NCBI GenBank assembly: GCA_031550925.1
Contig: JAVBOE010000057.1
Location: forward strand, 1-25,555
Reading direction: 5' to 3'
DNA length: 25,555 nt
Source of the DNA: JAIRNF01 sp031550925
GTDB lineage: Bacteria > Bacteroidota > Bacteroidia > Bacteroidales > UBA932
Below are positions 1-8,900 of this stretch, piece by piece (position 1 is the stretch's first letter; every line of letters starts with the position of its first letter). Both the position numbers and the translations under genes were made by a program. The notes beneath the pieces are model-generated. The model made no database searches. It had not been told where the DNA came from and saw only the letters and a program-made list of their open reading frames with translations.

Positions 1-1
1 A

Positions 2-223
2 CTTAATCCTGTTGGGGCAAATGTACTTGACCAACAAGGCAATATTCAAAGCGGAACGATTTCTTACAATATAACAGATGAACCATTTATTGGAGTTGTA
101 ATATCGTTTCCGGGCAGTGGAAAACAGTACGCAATTTCTTATACAGTAAATCAGATTGCAGAGTTTGCGGAAACAGAAAAGACATTTGACAACGAAAACG
201 ACAATGTTTATGATGAACAGTAA
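2..223 (+). CDS. C-terminal end of a probable Z1-domain protein (5' partial)
   Basis: An open frame runs in from the left edge and stops at TAA 221-223, giving the last 73 residues of a protein. It contains PFIGVVISFPGSG followed by YTVNQIAEF, which resembles the usual end of Z1-domain proteins (a conserved 'GxxISFP' stretch, then a YxVN motif). Z1 proteins are found beside DUF4420 nuclease-like proteins, AIPR proteins, MutL/MORC-like ATPases and Vsr in restriction-like gene sets, and the next genes here are exactly DUF4420 and AIPR. The stop overlaps the start region of the next gene, so translation is probably coupled. The Z1 domain proper lies outside the window, so the family call rests on the tail motif and gene order. 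The final 20 or so residues are acidic and low in complexity. Confidence 0.6.
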   Translation, partial: LNPVGANVLDQQGNIQSGTISYNITDEPFIGVVISFPGSGKQYAISYTVNQIAEFAETEKTFDNENDNVYDEQ

Positions 224-1217
224 TCATATTGCAGAGATTTGGGAGGCTCTGGAAGAAGAAAAAAATGTTGGACTTGTAAAGCGTTTGTACTCAAGTGATA
301 TCCCTTTTCATATTTATGGTACATTCCAATACCCCGAAAGGTATTATGGTGTGGCATTCACTTTCAGTAACGATATACGCATTGATGTTTCTTCTTTTAT
401 TAATCTGCGAGAATTAAAAGTGATTTTGTTGAACGACACTACATTTACAAATTCTCGCTTGTTGATAATTGAACTGTTGCACCCAAACAGCCGTGATGTT
501 TTTGCATCGCTTTGCGAAAATTTGATACAGTCTGTTATTTGTTTGAATACAGAACAGAAAATAATCCGTACCGTTGTCAATCAGTTAGAGAAATGGAAAA
601 CTCTTTTTGAGAAAAATAATTCCACAAGCTTAACACCTGCCGAACAGCAAGGACTTTATGGCGAACTGCATTTTTTACAAAAGTTTCTTGCCAAATCTGA
701 TTTCAACTCTTGCGATGCTTTGCATACGTGGGTGGGAGTAGATAAAGCTATGCGCGATTTTCAAGGCAGCAATTGGGCGGTGGAAGTTAAAACCACTTCA
801 ACAAACAATCCTCAAAAAGTTACGATAAACGGCGAAAGACAATTGGACGAAACATTGTTGGGAAATTTGTTTTTGTATCATTCTTCTGTGGAGGTTTCAA
901 ACGGTAACGGTCAAACACTTTGCCAAAAAATCGCTGCAATTCGTGAACTACTCGAAAATGATACATCCGCTTTATCGCTTTTCAATACGAAACTTTTTGA
1001 ATCCGGTTATCTAGATAAGCATGAACCGTTTTATCAGGACAGATTTTACCAAATCAGAAACGAGAATTATTACAAAATCGAAAACGATTTTCCAAGAATC
1101 AAAGAAAATGAACTGAGAGGGGGGGTCAGTGATGTAAAATACTCAATCATTCTTGCCATGTGTGATGAATATTTAATTTTTGAAAATCAAATTTTTAACA
1201 CGTTGAAAGGACTATGA
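204..1217 (+). CDS. DUF4420 family PD-(D/E)XK nuclease-like protein
   Basis: This is a protein of about 337 residues with a nuclease-like core. With a start at 204, a conserved Glu in GLYGELHFL lies near residue 154, and the DFQGSNWAVEVKTT block supplies D185, E194 and K196, the D...ExK pattern of PD-(D/E)XK enzymes. DUF4420 proteins of this length with this motif occur in restriction-like defence operons. DNA cleavage is the expected activity, but its specificity is unknown. In-frame ATGs lie at 204, 210 and 213, and a TTG lies further up at 156. I prefer 204-213 because the upstream stop is at 221-223, giving a short overlap typical of coupled genes. The stop (1215-1217) overlaps the AIPR start in an ATGA. 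No Shine-Dalgarno site is visible, as is common in Bacteroidota. No key residue of the motif is missing. Confidence 0.82.
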   Translation: MFMMNSNHIAEIWEALEEEKNVGLVKRLYSSDIPFHIYGTFQYPERYYGVAFTFSNDIRIDVSSFINLRELKVILLNDTTFTNSRLLIIELLHPNSRDVFASLCENLIQSVICLNTEQKIIRTVVNQLEKWKTLFEKNNSTSLTPAEQQGLYGELHFLQKFLAKSDFNSCDALHTWVGVDKAMRDFQGSNWAVEVKTTSTNNPQKVTINGERQLDETLLGNLFLYHSSVEVSNGNGQTLCQKIAAIRELLENDTSALSLFNTKLFESGYLDKHEPFYQDRFYQIRNENYYKIENDFPRIKENELRGGVSDVKYSIILAMCDEYLIFENQIFNTLKGL

Positions 1218-3562
1218 ATGAGATAAGCAAATATTATCAGTCGCTCATTCAGGATATTATTGCCTTGCAGGCAGGCAACGAAGATGGTGATACGCAGGAA
1301 CAGATTTTTACCCGTATTGCTGTTGATATGCTTGCAGAGGCGGGCGAAACCGAAAATGCAGCCATCGCATACGATGGAAAGGCATTGGGAACAAAAAACC
1401 AGCACAAAATAAACGCTTATGCAATTTCCGATAATTACGAAACAGTAGATTTGTTTATTTCTATTTTTGACAATTCTGAAGAAATTAAAACCGCCACAAA
1501 ATCCGACATTGAAACCGCCACAAAACGCATTACCAACTTTTTCCGAAAAGCAATTTACAATGACTACGTAAATGAAGTTGCGGAATCTTCCCCAATCTTT
1601 GGATTTGCAAATACATTAGCTAATTTTCCCGAACTCAAAGAAAATCTGGTACGGGTTAATGCAATAATTTTAACTAACGGCGAATATAAGGGAGATTTTC
1701 CACCAAGTGCACAAATATGCGGTCATAATATATTTTACAGAGTAATAGACATAAATCATTTATATAAGATTTCCGAACAGTCTCGAGTGTCAATAGAGCT
1801 TGATTTCGAAAATTTTGAGGGAGAAAAATTCAGCATTCCCTGTCTGTCTGCAAATACGGATAACCAAGACTACAAAGCATATATTGCGATTATTCCTGGT
1901 GTTTGTTTGGCAAAACTTTACGAGCGTTACGGAGCGCGATTGTTGGAACAGAATGTACGCTCATTTTTACAGTTTACCGGAAAAATCAATAAAGGTATTC
2001 GCGATACAATTAAAACAGAACCGCACATGTTTCTCGCATTCAACAATGGTATTGCCGCTACGGCTGACCATATTGAATTAGACGAAACAGGACATTTTGT
2101 GAATAAAATAAGCAACCTGCAAATTGTAAACGGGGGACAAACAACCGCCTCAATTTACAACACGGCAAAAAAAGACAAGGCAGATATTTCAAACATTTTT
2201 GTGCAGGTAAAATTCTCAATTATAGATAACCCCGAGCAATACAGCGATATTGTTTCTCGAATTTCCAGATACGCCAATACGCAGAACAAAGTTAATGATG
2301 CTGATTTCTCTGCAAATAATCCTGCTTTAATTGCCATTGAAAAACTTTCACGTTATATTCTTTCTCCGGTTACGGCTCGAAATAACATGCAAACCTGCTG
2401 GTTTTTCGAGCGTGCAAGAGGTCAGTATAAAACCTTGCGGGGGAGAGAAGGCTTTACCAAATCACGCCAAAGTGCATTTGATAGAAAATACCCTAAATAT
2501 CAGGTGTTCACAAAGGTCGAACTGGCAAAATACATTAATGCTTATCAGGAAGTTTGGGATGGCAGAAAGTTAGTTATAAGCCCAAATATTGTTGTTCGAG
2601 GCAATGAAAAGAACTATGCCCGATTTATTAATAACAATTTACCTGACAATATTAAGAAAATCAACAATGTGTATTTTGAAGATGCAATTGCAAAGTGTAT
2701 TTTGTTTAAGGAAGCAGAAAAACGCTATGGTACAAAAGCGAATGATTACAACATTGGCGAATTACGGCAGGTTGTTGTTCCATACACACTTTCATTGCTC
2801 AATATCATAACCGAAAACAAATTAGACCTCTATCGAATCTGGAAGAATCAGCAGGTTTCTACACAACTTTCCGACTTTATCTATGACTTGATGAAGCAGG
2901 TAAATAAATTCATTTTGGATAATTCGCCCGTTACACATTATATTGAGTGGGCAAAGAAAGAAGAGTGTTGGGAACAGGTCAAAAATCATTCATGGAATTT
3001 CAATATCAACGAGATAAAAACCGATTTGATAGATGAGAATAGTTCCTCAAAACGAAATATTGTTGCTGATACAGAAGATTTCGAAGATGCCCAACAGCAT
3101 GAAGAAAACATACTCCGCTCAATCCCTCATGCACTTTGGAAGAAGATAGAAGCGTGGGGAAAAGATACCGGTTTTCTTTCCGCAACACAACAGGCATTTG
3201 CCGGTTTTGATATGGCAAACAAAATAAAATTCAATCGTGCAATATCAGACAGCGACCGCAGTAAGGCAATGGCAATTTTCGATATTGTTTGTCAGCATAA
3301 CATTGATTTGCTTTCAGAAGCAGACGAATTAACGGAACAGCCACAGAAAGAAACAATCAAAACAACAAGCGATGACCACGGAATAACTATTGAGTTAATT
3401 CAAAAAATGGTTGATTGGGACAAACGCCGCCATATCCTCAAAGATTGGCAATGGAATGTGATGAATGATATTGTTTCGGGGAAAAGAGAATTGAACAGTA
3501 GCTTGGCTTGGGGTTGCAAGAAAAATCTTGAATTATTGAAAAAACAAGGATTTACGGAATAA
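1214..3562 (+). CDS. AIPR family protein (abortive infection / phage-resistance type)
   Basis: This 782-residue protein starts in a 4-base ATGA overlap with the DUF4420 gene, so the two are co-translated. The family signature is FLAFNNGIAATA (residues 273-284) followed by LQIVNGGQTTASIYN (302-316). This FNNG...NGGQT pair defines the AIPR family, first noted in a lactococcal abortive-infection protein. The AIPR region spans roughly residues 225-530, and the remaining C-terminus is charged and largely helical. Proteins of this type recur in anti-phage islands with Z1, DUF4420 and Vsr proteins. Their biochemical activity is not something I can state from the sequence. The gene ends one base before the convergent Vsr stop, so the two transcripts must overlap unless terminated precisely. 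The length looks normal and no lesion was seen. Confidence 0.85.
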   Translation: MNEISKYYQSLIQDIIALQAGNEDGDTQEQIFTRIAVDMLAEAGETENAAIAYDGKALGTKNQHKINAYAISDNYETVDLFISIFDNSEEIKTATKSDIETATKRITNFFRKAIYNDYVNEVAESSPIFGFANTLANFPELKENLVRVNAIILTNGEYKGDFPPSAQICGHNIFYRVIDINHLYKISEQSRVSIELDFENFEGEKFSIPCLSANTDNQDYKAYIAIIPGVCLAKLYERYGARLLEQNVRSFLQFTGKINKGIRDTIKTEPHMFLAFNNGIAATADHIELDETGHFVNKISNLQIVNGGQTTASIYNTAKKDKADISNIFVQVKFSIIDNPEQYSDIVSRISRYANTQNKVNDADFSANNPALIAIEKLSRYILSPVTARNNMQTCWFFERARGQYKTLRGREGFTKSRQSAFDRKYPKYQVFTKVELAKYINAYQEVWDGRKLVISPNIVVRGNEKNYARFINNNLPDNIKKINNVYFEDAIAKCILFKEAEKRYGTKANDYNIGELRQVVVPYTLSLLNIITENKLDLYRIWKNQQVSTQLSDFIYDLMKQVNKFILDNSPVTHYIEWAKKEECWEQVKNHSWNFNINEIKTDLIDENSSSKRNIVADTEDFEDAQQHEENILRSIPHALWKKIEAWGKDTGFLSATQQAFAGFDMANKIKFNRAISDSDRSKAMAIFDIVCQHNIDLLSEADELTEQPQKETIKTTSDDHGITIELIQKMVDWDKRRHILKDWQWNVMNDIVSGKRELNSSLAWGCKKNLELLKKQGFTE

Positions 3563-3563
3563 A

Positions 3564-4097
3564 TTATTGTTTTGGTTTTCGCTGATATTCAACTATATCT
3601 TCTGCAACCAACGTTACCTCATTTTCCCGCTCCTCGTATATTTTCATTGAGATTTTTTGCGAAATTTGCTCATACAGCATTGCCGAAATTCTGTCAATCA
3701 ATGGCGTAATATCATGTTTGTAGGTATGCCGTATTTCGCATTCCCAGACTATTATAACATTCCATCCTAACGCAATAAGTTTTTCAGCATTGATTTTATC
3801 CCTGTCCTTGTTTGAAGTGATTTTGTCAACCCAGAATTTGGTATTCGTTTTTGGCGTATAGGCATATTTACAACCCTCGTGTCTGTGCCAGAAACAACCA
3901 TGCAAAAAAATAACCGTTTTGTATTTTGGCAGAACAATATCCGGTTTTCCGGGCAAATGCTTATCATTCACACGGTATCGAAAGCCCCTTGCAAAAAGAG
4001 CTTTACGCAATGCCAATTCGGGTTTTGTGTCCTTTGACCGAATTTTCGACATACATTCCGACCGTTTTTCTTTGTTCCAGATATCCATGTTTTCCAT
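3564..4097 (-). CDS. vsr: Very short patch repair (Vsr) DNA mismatch endonuclease
   Basis: This 177-residue protein has the full Vsr signature: KRSECMSKIRSKDTKPE near the start, then LPGKPDIVLPKYKTVIFLHGCFWHRHEGC (residues 48-76). D53 in KPDIV matches the catalytic Asp of the E. coli enzyme, and H66, C68, H71 and C76 fit the catalytic and zinc-binding residues. Vsr nicks next to T:G mismatches made when 5-methylcytosine deaminates, so it normally accompanies a DNA cytosine methyltransferase. None is in view; it is expected left of the window. The gene is convergent with AIPR, one base apart. A TATCTTTG -7 element lies about 10 bases before the ATG, leaving almost no leader, so the internal Met4 could be the real start. 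The length is a little greater than the classic Vsr of about 150 residues, because of a C-terminal extension. Confidence 0.93.
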   Translation of the reverse strand: MENMDIWNKEKRSECMSKIRSKDTKPELALRKALFARGFRYRVNDKHLPGKPDIVLPKYKTVIFLHGCFWHRHEGCKYAYTPKTNTKFWVDKITSNKDRDKINAEKLIALGWNVIIVWECEIRHTYKHDITPLIDRISAMLYEQISQKISMKIYEERENEVTLVAEDIVEYQRKPKQ

Positions 4098-4107
4098 GAA
4101 ATAAATA

Positions 4108-4115
4108 CAAAGATA
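4108..4115 (-). promoter_or_regulatory. Bacteroidota -7 promoter element for vsr
   Basis: On the - strand this reads TATCTTTG, a perfect match to the Bacteroidota TAnnTTTG -7 consensus, just before the vsr start. No clear -33 TTTG lies at the usual 19-21 base spacing. The expected transcription start falls within about 10 bases of the ATG. Confidence 0.55.
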
Positions 4116-4186
4116 CGGAATGGCATTCTAAAGCAGTATGACAGTAGAAAAAAGTTTCAATATTTTTAGGAATAAATAATCTTTCG

Positions 4187-4194
4187 TATCTTTG
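4187..4194 (+). promoter_or_regulatory. Bacteroidota -7 promoter element on the + strand, no obvious gene downstream
   Basis: TATCTTTG again matches TAnnTTTG exactly, and with its two preceding bases (CGTATCTTTG) it is identical to the vsr promoter element on the other strand. It points right, into about 130 bases with no ORF and then the 3' end of the opposing recombinase remnant. It may drive a small RNA, or it may be left over from a gene removed by integration. Confidence 0.4.
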
Positions 4195-4255
4195 TCTCAA
4201 GTTAATCAACCTGCTCAAAGCGGAGCAAATTGGTGAAGTTAACTCGTTACTTATC

Positions 4256-4347
4256 CGTTACCTGTTCTGAATTTATCCAACTTCAAATCGTTGATTCAGA
4301 AAGGAATAATTCAAAGGCATAGGCTTGTTTCTAAATCGTTACCTGTT
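4256..4347. repeat. Paired direct repeats beside the recombinase remnant
   Basis: CGTTACCTGTT occurs at 4256-4266 and 4337-4347, 81 bases apart. On the - strand each is preceded by AAGTTG (4279-4284 side and 4364-4369 side), so the units read AAGTTG, then 11 to 16 variable bases, then AACAGGTAACG. The second unit lies inside the aberrant 3' end of the recombinase frame. GAAGTT (4235-4240) and AACTTC (4279-4284) also form an inverted pair around the first copy. This looks like a decayed recombination site, but that is inference. Confidence 0.45.
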
Positions 4348-5071
4348 GCGAAAATCCATTTTGCAACTTGCTTGTTTTCAACCGGAAGGACAAAATACTA
4401 TGTCTTAATGTATGAGGCGTAATATGTTTTGCTAAGCCGGCCTTTTTAGAGTATGCCTTAACCATTAGCCTTACAGATTGACTTGACAATGGATACCCTA
4501 GCCGATTTATAAAGAAAAAGTGCTTGGAGTTAATTTGTCTTTTATGGAGTTGATAATATGTCTTTATTATTGATAAGGTGTCGGACTGACATATTTGTAT
4601 AATACGCTCTCTACTACCCTTACCAAACACAATTATTTCCCCATTTTTTAGGTTAAAGTTGTCATTTTTAAGATTACACACCTCTGAGACTCGAAGCCCT
4701 GTGGAAAATAATATTTCGACGATTGCAATATTGCGTATCTGTGCTTTATAGGTATATCTATCTCTTTTTTCATTTTCGTACATTTCTTTATACATGACAT
4801 TTAGAATTTTTTTTACTTCATCTAATGTCATAACAGTTGGAAGGATTTGAGGTTCTTTAAGGCGTATTTTTATTTTTCGGAAAGGATTGATGAAGTTATC
4901 GTCCTCATATTCTAGATAGTTAAACATAGCTTTCAAAGATGCCACTTTCCTCTTTATAATCTTGGCTTTGAAATGATAGATTTCTTGTAAATATGCTTTC
5001 AAAGATTCTTTTGTTATATCCCCCATCAGTTTATCAAGTTTTCCTTCTTGTGTGTATGAAGCAAACTGCAA
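4331..5071 (-). pseudogene. Truncated tyrosine recombinase / phage-type integrase
   Basis: The frame encodes 246 residues of a XerC/D-like tyrosine recombinase, an enzyme for site-specific strand exchange. A partial SAM-like N-terminal domain (about residues 15-70) precedes the catalytic domain, with the first Arg in STGLRVSEV (R127), a Lys in GKGSRER (K151) and HTLRHS (H220, R223). Immediately after HTLRHS the sequence stops resembling the family. The LGH...TTxxYxH block with the second His/Trp and the catalytic Tyr is missing, and no other frame downstream supplies it. The N-terminus also seems short: the only start is TTG at 5069-5071, and the open frame continues without ATG to a stop near 5120. 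The protein is therefore probably inactive. The 3' break coincides with the direct repeats noted just downstream, so a rearrangement there removed the end. Confidence 0.75.
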
Positions 5072-5747
5072 TCTCCCTAAAAAAGTAGAAAGAAAAGGAA
5101 TTTCAAAAGGGATAAAATTTTAATAAAAAAGCGGTTAATGTGTAAAAGTTAAGACTTGATTTGACAAAGTAAGCAAAGAAGCAGTCGGTACAACAACTTT
5201 TCTTTTTTCTTTTCCCTTTTTATTGGCGAACCATTAGGCTTACTATATTTTTTTCTGACATAGTATGAACAAATCTTGCTTAAACTGCTGTATTTCCTGT
5301 ATTCAAGCGGATTGTAACCTTACTGAACAAGTTGCTTCATACAAGGCTTTATCCTATAGCTTACTTTTGTACTATCAATGTAATGCATGCTTACAGCTGA
5401 TTAACGGTCTTATATTTACTAACCCCTAAAAGTAAAGCCTATGCCAAATGCAACAACCAAAATGTAAAAGCTGTGAATAAGGTTTAGCACCCATGCTAAC
5501 CTCTCTGCTGAACATAGCTATAGAGCAGTGTTTTAGGCTTTAGGCATAATGTATCGCTAGTATAGCATATAACCATTCTCCTGTAAAGGGTTCACAAAAT
5601 TAACCATTGGAAAAATTGTCAGTAAGCTTCCTATAAACATAGGAGGATAGGGTACCTATGTGCTAACTATAACGAAAATCGCCCAATCACCTTAAAGCAC
5701 TTGCTTTATAGCTCCCGTTAATATTAACCCCATAAAAATTAAAAATC
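5072..5747. other. Gene-poor stretch, about 0.7 kb
   Basis: No frame here passes as a gene on either strand. On the - strand between about 5395 and 5150 one frame runs about 85 codons with a single internal stop and a basic tail. It does not match a family I recognise and could be a decayed ORF. Several CCTAT/ATAGG words and hairpins cluster at 5629-5708. No convincing TAnnTTTG element was found. Confidence 0.5.
5629..5659. repeat. Two consecutive short hairpins
   Basis: TCCTAT (5629-5634) and ATAGGA (5639-5644) form a 6-base stem with a 4-base loop. ATAGG (5647-5651) and CCTAT (5655-5659) form a second stem with a 3-base loop. The arms share the same words, so alternative pairings are possible. 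TAAAGCA/TGCTTTA at 5693-5708 makes a third stem. They lie in the expected leader of the 45-residue ORF. Confidence 0.35.
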
Positions 5748-5885
5748 ATGGAACAAGAACAAAACAAAACCGAAGAGGCAACCACCGAAACCAAGTCTTT
5801 TAAAGCAAGGCTGCTCGCTTGGCTGCGTACACACCTTAAAACTATTGTAGAGCTGATACTTCAGTATTTATTCAGAAAAAAATGA
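5748..5885 (+). CDS. Small hypothetical protein, 45 aa, charged N-terminus plus amphipathic helix
   Basis: ATG 5748 to TGA 5883-5885 encodes 45 residues. The first 17 are acidic, polar and probably disordered (EQEQNKTEEATTE). The rest, from about residue 18, is one long predicted helix rich in Leu, Ile, Arg and Lys, ending FRKK. It could lie on a membrane or bind a partner. I recognise no family. An A/T-rich leader (AATTAAAAATC) sits before the ATG, a common substitute for a Shine-Dalgarno site in Bacteroidota. It ends 93 bases before the first RHS gene on the same strand and could share its transcript. A short ORF like this can arise by chance, but the clean start context and non-random composition favour a gene. 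It has no signal peptide. Confidence 0.5.
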   Translation: MEQEQNKTEEATTETKSFKARLLAWLRTHLKTIVELILQYLFRKK

Positions 5886-5978
5886 GAAGAAAGATACATC
5901 ATATAGTTATACTCAAGGAAAACACCTTGTATATGTTGCCTTCATTTAAATTTTATCAATCACAATAACAAATAAAAT

Positions 5979-8900
5979 ATGAAAAAAATAATTATTCTCA
6001 TAGTAATGCACTTGTTTGTTATACAGACATGGGCACAGCTACCACAGCCGCCGCAAACAGCATTAAGTCCTAATGCTGCAAGTTTAGGCTTATTTGGAGA
6101 TATCCCTGTTTCTCATTATACAGGAACTCCAAATATTTCAATCCCTTTATATGAGCTCAGTATAGGAGATTATACGCTCCCAGTCACATTAAGCTACCAT
6201 ACAGCAGGAATACGGCCAGATCAACGTCCAGGATGGGTTGGTTTAGGATGGAGTCTTTTAGTAGGAGGGACGATTACCCGTCAGGTAAAAGATGTGCCGG
6301 ATGAATACAATAATCCAAACTATAGCAGTGGTGCCAATTTGGGGTTTTACCACACACATGCTGTACTAAATACAAACCAATGGAACCAGCGTAGCTACCT
6401 TCGCAGTGTTGCCCAGAGTTCAGAGCTTTCATTGAAAGATACTGAACCTGATGAGTTTTCTTTTAACTTTCAAGGGTATTCTGGGAAGTTCTATATAAAC
6501 CATGAGGGTAGCTGGACGATACAGTGCAATAAACCGGTTAAGGTGGTGTTTGACAATCAATTTCTAGATGTTCCTTTCAGCAAAGAAGGAACGAGAGCCA
6601 ACACCTATGGGTATTCACCTTCATTTAGTGGATTTACAATAATTGCTGAAGATGGTATTCAGTATGTGTTTGGAGGAAGCACTTCTGCTATTGAATACTC
6701 AATTGGGTTTTTTGAACAAACTGCAGACGAATGGATAGCAACTGCCTGGCATCTAACAAAAATCATTTTCCCGAATAAACAAAAAATAGACTTTACTTAT
6801 GAAACAGGAGATTTTACCAATCAAATGTACATTTCGGTATACCACGATTTAGGCACCTCAACAGAATCCAGTGGGGGTATTTTTAATCCTCAACCAAAAT
6901 GCTCTTCTTCAAGCTATGCAACTATTGGTGCTAGCTATCAAGGGAAGCTCATAGCCCCAGCATATCTCAAAGAAATTAAAACAGCGAACAGTACAATTAC
7001 TTTCCAAAGGAGTGAAAGTGCAGAGTTAGGATATGCACAAAGTGTTTATAGCTGGCAGTATTCGCAATGGTATATGTGGGGGTCTTCTCCTTTTTTACCC
7101 ATCCTAAAATCTGACCAAGATGGTTATCCAGATTGTTTAAATAAATTAAAATGGCATAAATTAGATAAAATAGAGGTAAGAGATTTTAATAACAACGTGG
7201 TAAAATCAGTAACTTTTACATATAATAATACTTCAACCCAGCGATTAATATTAACAAGTGTAACCGAGTCTGGAAAAATGCCCCACACTTTTGAATACAA
7301 TAATGTTCAGAGCATGCCTCCATACCTATCAAATAAAACAGATCATTGGGGATTTTTCAATAATACTTATGCCTATGTAGATAATTACAATAGCTATTAT
7401 TCCTATAGAAATCCCAACGCTACATATATAAAGTATGGTATCATTGCAAAAATAACGTATCCTACAGGTGGTTATACGGAGTTTGATTTTGAGCCACATT
7501 ACTACAGAAAACAGCTAAGCTTAAATAGATGGGAGAGCTGCAATACATTACCTAATAATGAAATGGCTGGAGGATTAAGAATAAAACGAATAAAAAGCTA
7601 TGCCTCCACAAGCACTAAGGTTTCAGAATTGGAATATTTCTATACTTCGGATTATTTACAAAATAAGGCAAATTCAACCAATTCAAGTGGTGTTTTAGGG
7701 GGACAGGTAAAGTATTATTTTACAGATTACATTGTATATGCTTTTAATGATAAAGATGTGAGACACAAAATGAGTGCATTTACCTCTAATTCGGTTTTAC
7801 CATCCTGCAATAATGTAAATGGTAGCCATATTGGATATTCTGAAGTTATAGAAAAAAGAGAAGATGGTGCATTTACTCGCTACCAGTTTACCAATTTTGA
7901 TAATGGCTATATGGATGAACCTGCAGATGCAATAATCCAGCAAAGCCGAACACCATATGAACCTTATGCTTCCAAAGAGCAAGACAGGGGGTTACTAAAG
8001 TTACAAGAAGATTATGACGCCACTGGGGTAAAGGTAAAAAGTAAAGTAATAACTTATGAGAAGGATAATACTTCAGCAACAAATTATGTACGCTCTATGA
8101 GTGCTAGACACAGAAGTGTTTGTCCTGGTGTAGGGTCAAGTTATGATGAAGGAACTTCATATAAGATATACACATACTTATGGCGAGTGAAATCTGAAAG
8201 TGATACATGGTATAAAGCCAATAATACATCAATAGCGAGATCTACTACTATAAATTACAACAACCAGAAACTTGAAAGAGAAAAAATCCAAACTCAAAGT
8301 GATGGTAGCGAGAGAGTAACATACACACGTTATGTGGGAGATTTAATAACCTCTCATCGTTATACATCGGATGTTTCAGAAACGAGATACATGGATGGAG
8401 ATAGTAAGGGTCTGGCAAAGATGTTTTCTTTAAACATGATAGGCATTCCTGTTGAACAAGTAGAGTATACTATACGGAATAATGCAACAACGTATAACGC
8501 TGCAATATATACAAAATATGGCGTTTTTAATGATATCCCGAAACCACTCGCTCAATATCGTTTTTCAGCATCAGAACCAACAAGTCAATATCAAATGGCA
8601 AGCTTTGATTCGATAGTACACCCGGCAAATCCGGTATTAGGTCCGGGATATGTAACCTATTCTTCAAACAAAGATCCTCGGTTAGAATTAGAGATAGCAT
8701 ATAACTATTATGATGACTATGGCAATCTATTACAGTATACCAGTCGTGATGGTGTACCAGTAAGTTACCTGTGGGGATATAACACGCAATATCCAATTGC
8801 TAAGATTGTAGGGGCTACAAAAAATGAAGTTGAAAGCGCACTTCTTCCTGCTCAAAAGAATCAGCTGCAACTGCTATATACCCCATCCGATATTTGGCAA

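Noticed and set aside
4003..4218. A 71-codon - strand ORF overlapping the vsr start.
   Set aside because: It overlaps vsr in another frame, has no family features and spans the promoter elements; a shadow ORF.
4201..4330. Possible integron attC site or tRNA remnant beside the recombinase.
   Set aside because: ATCCAAC (4274-4280) fits the RYYYAAC box, but no matching GTTRRRY partner lies at proper spacing, and no tRNA T-loop or acceptor pairing could be drawn.
4256..4347. CRISPR array suggested by the direct repeats.
   Set aside because: Only two copies of 11 bases, no regular spacers and no cas genes.
5150..5395. A - strand frame of about 85 codons with one stop, starting HYIDSTK and ending in a basic tail, possibly a transposase remnant.
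   Set aside because: IDSTK is weakly like some IS transposases, but no DDE context, inverted repeats or target duplication are visible, and short AT-rich frames of this size arise by chance.
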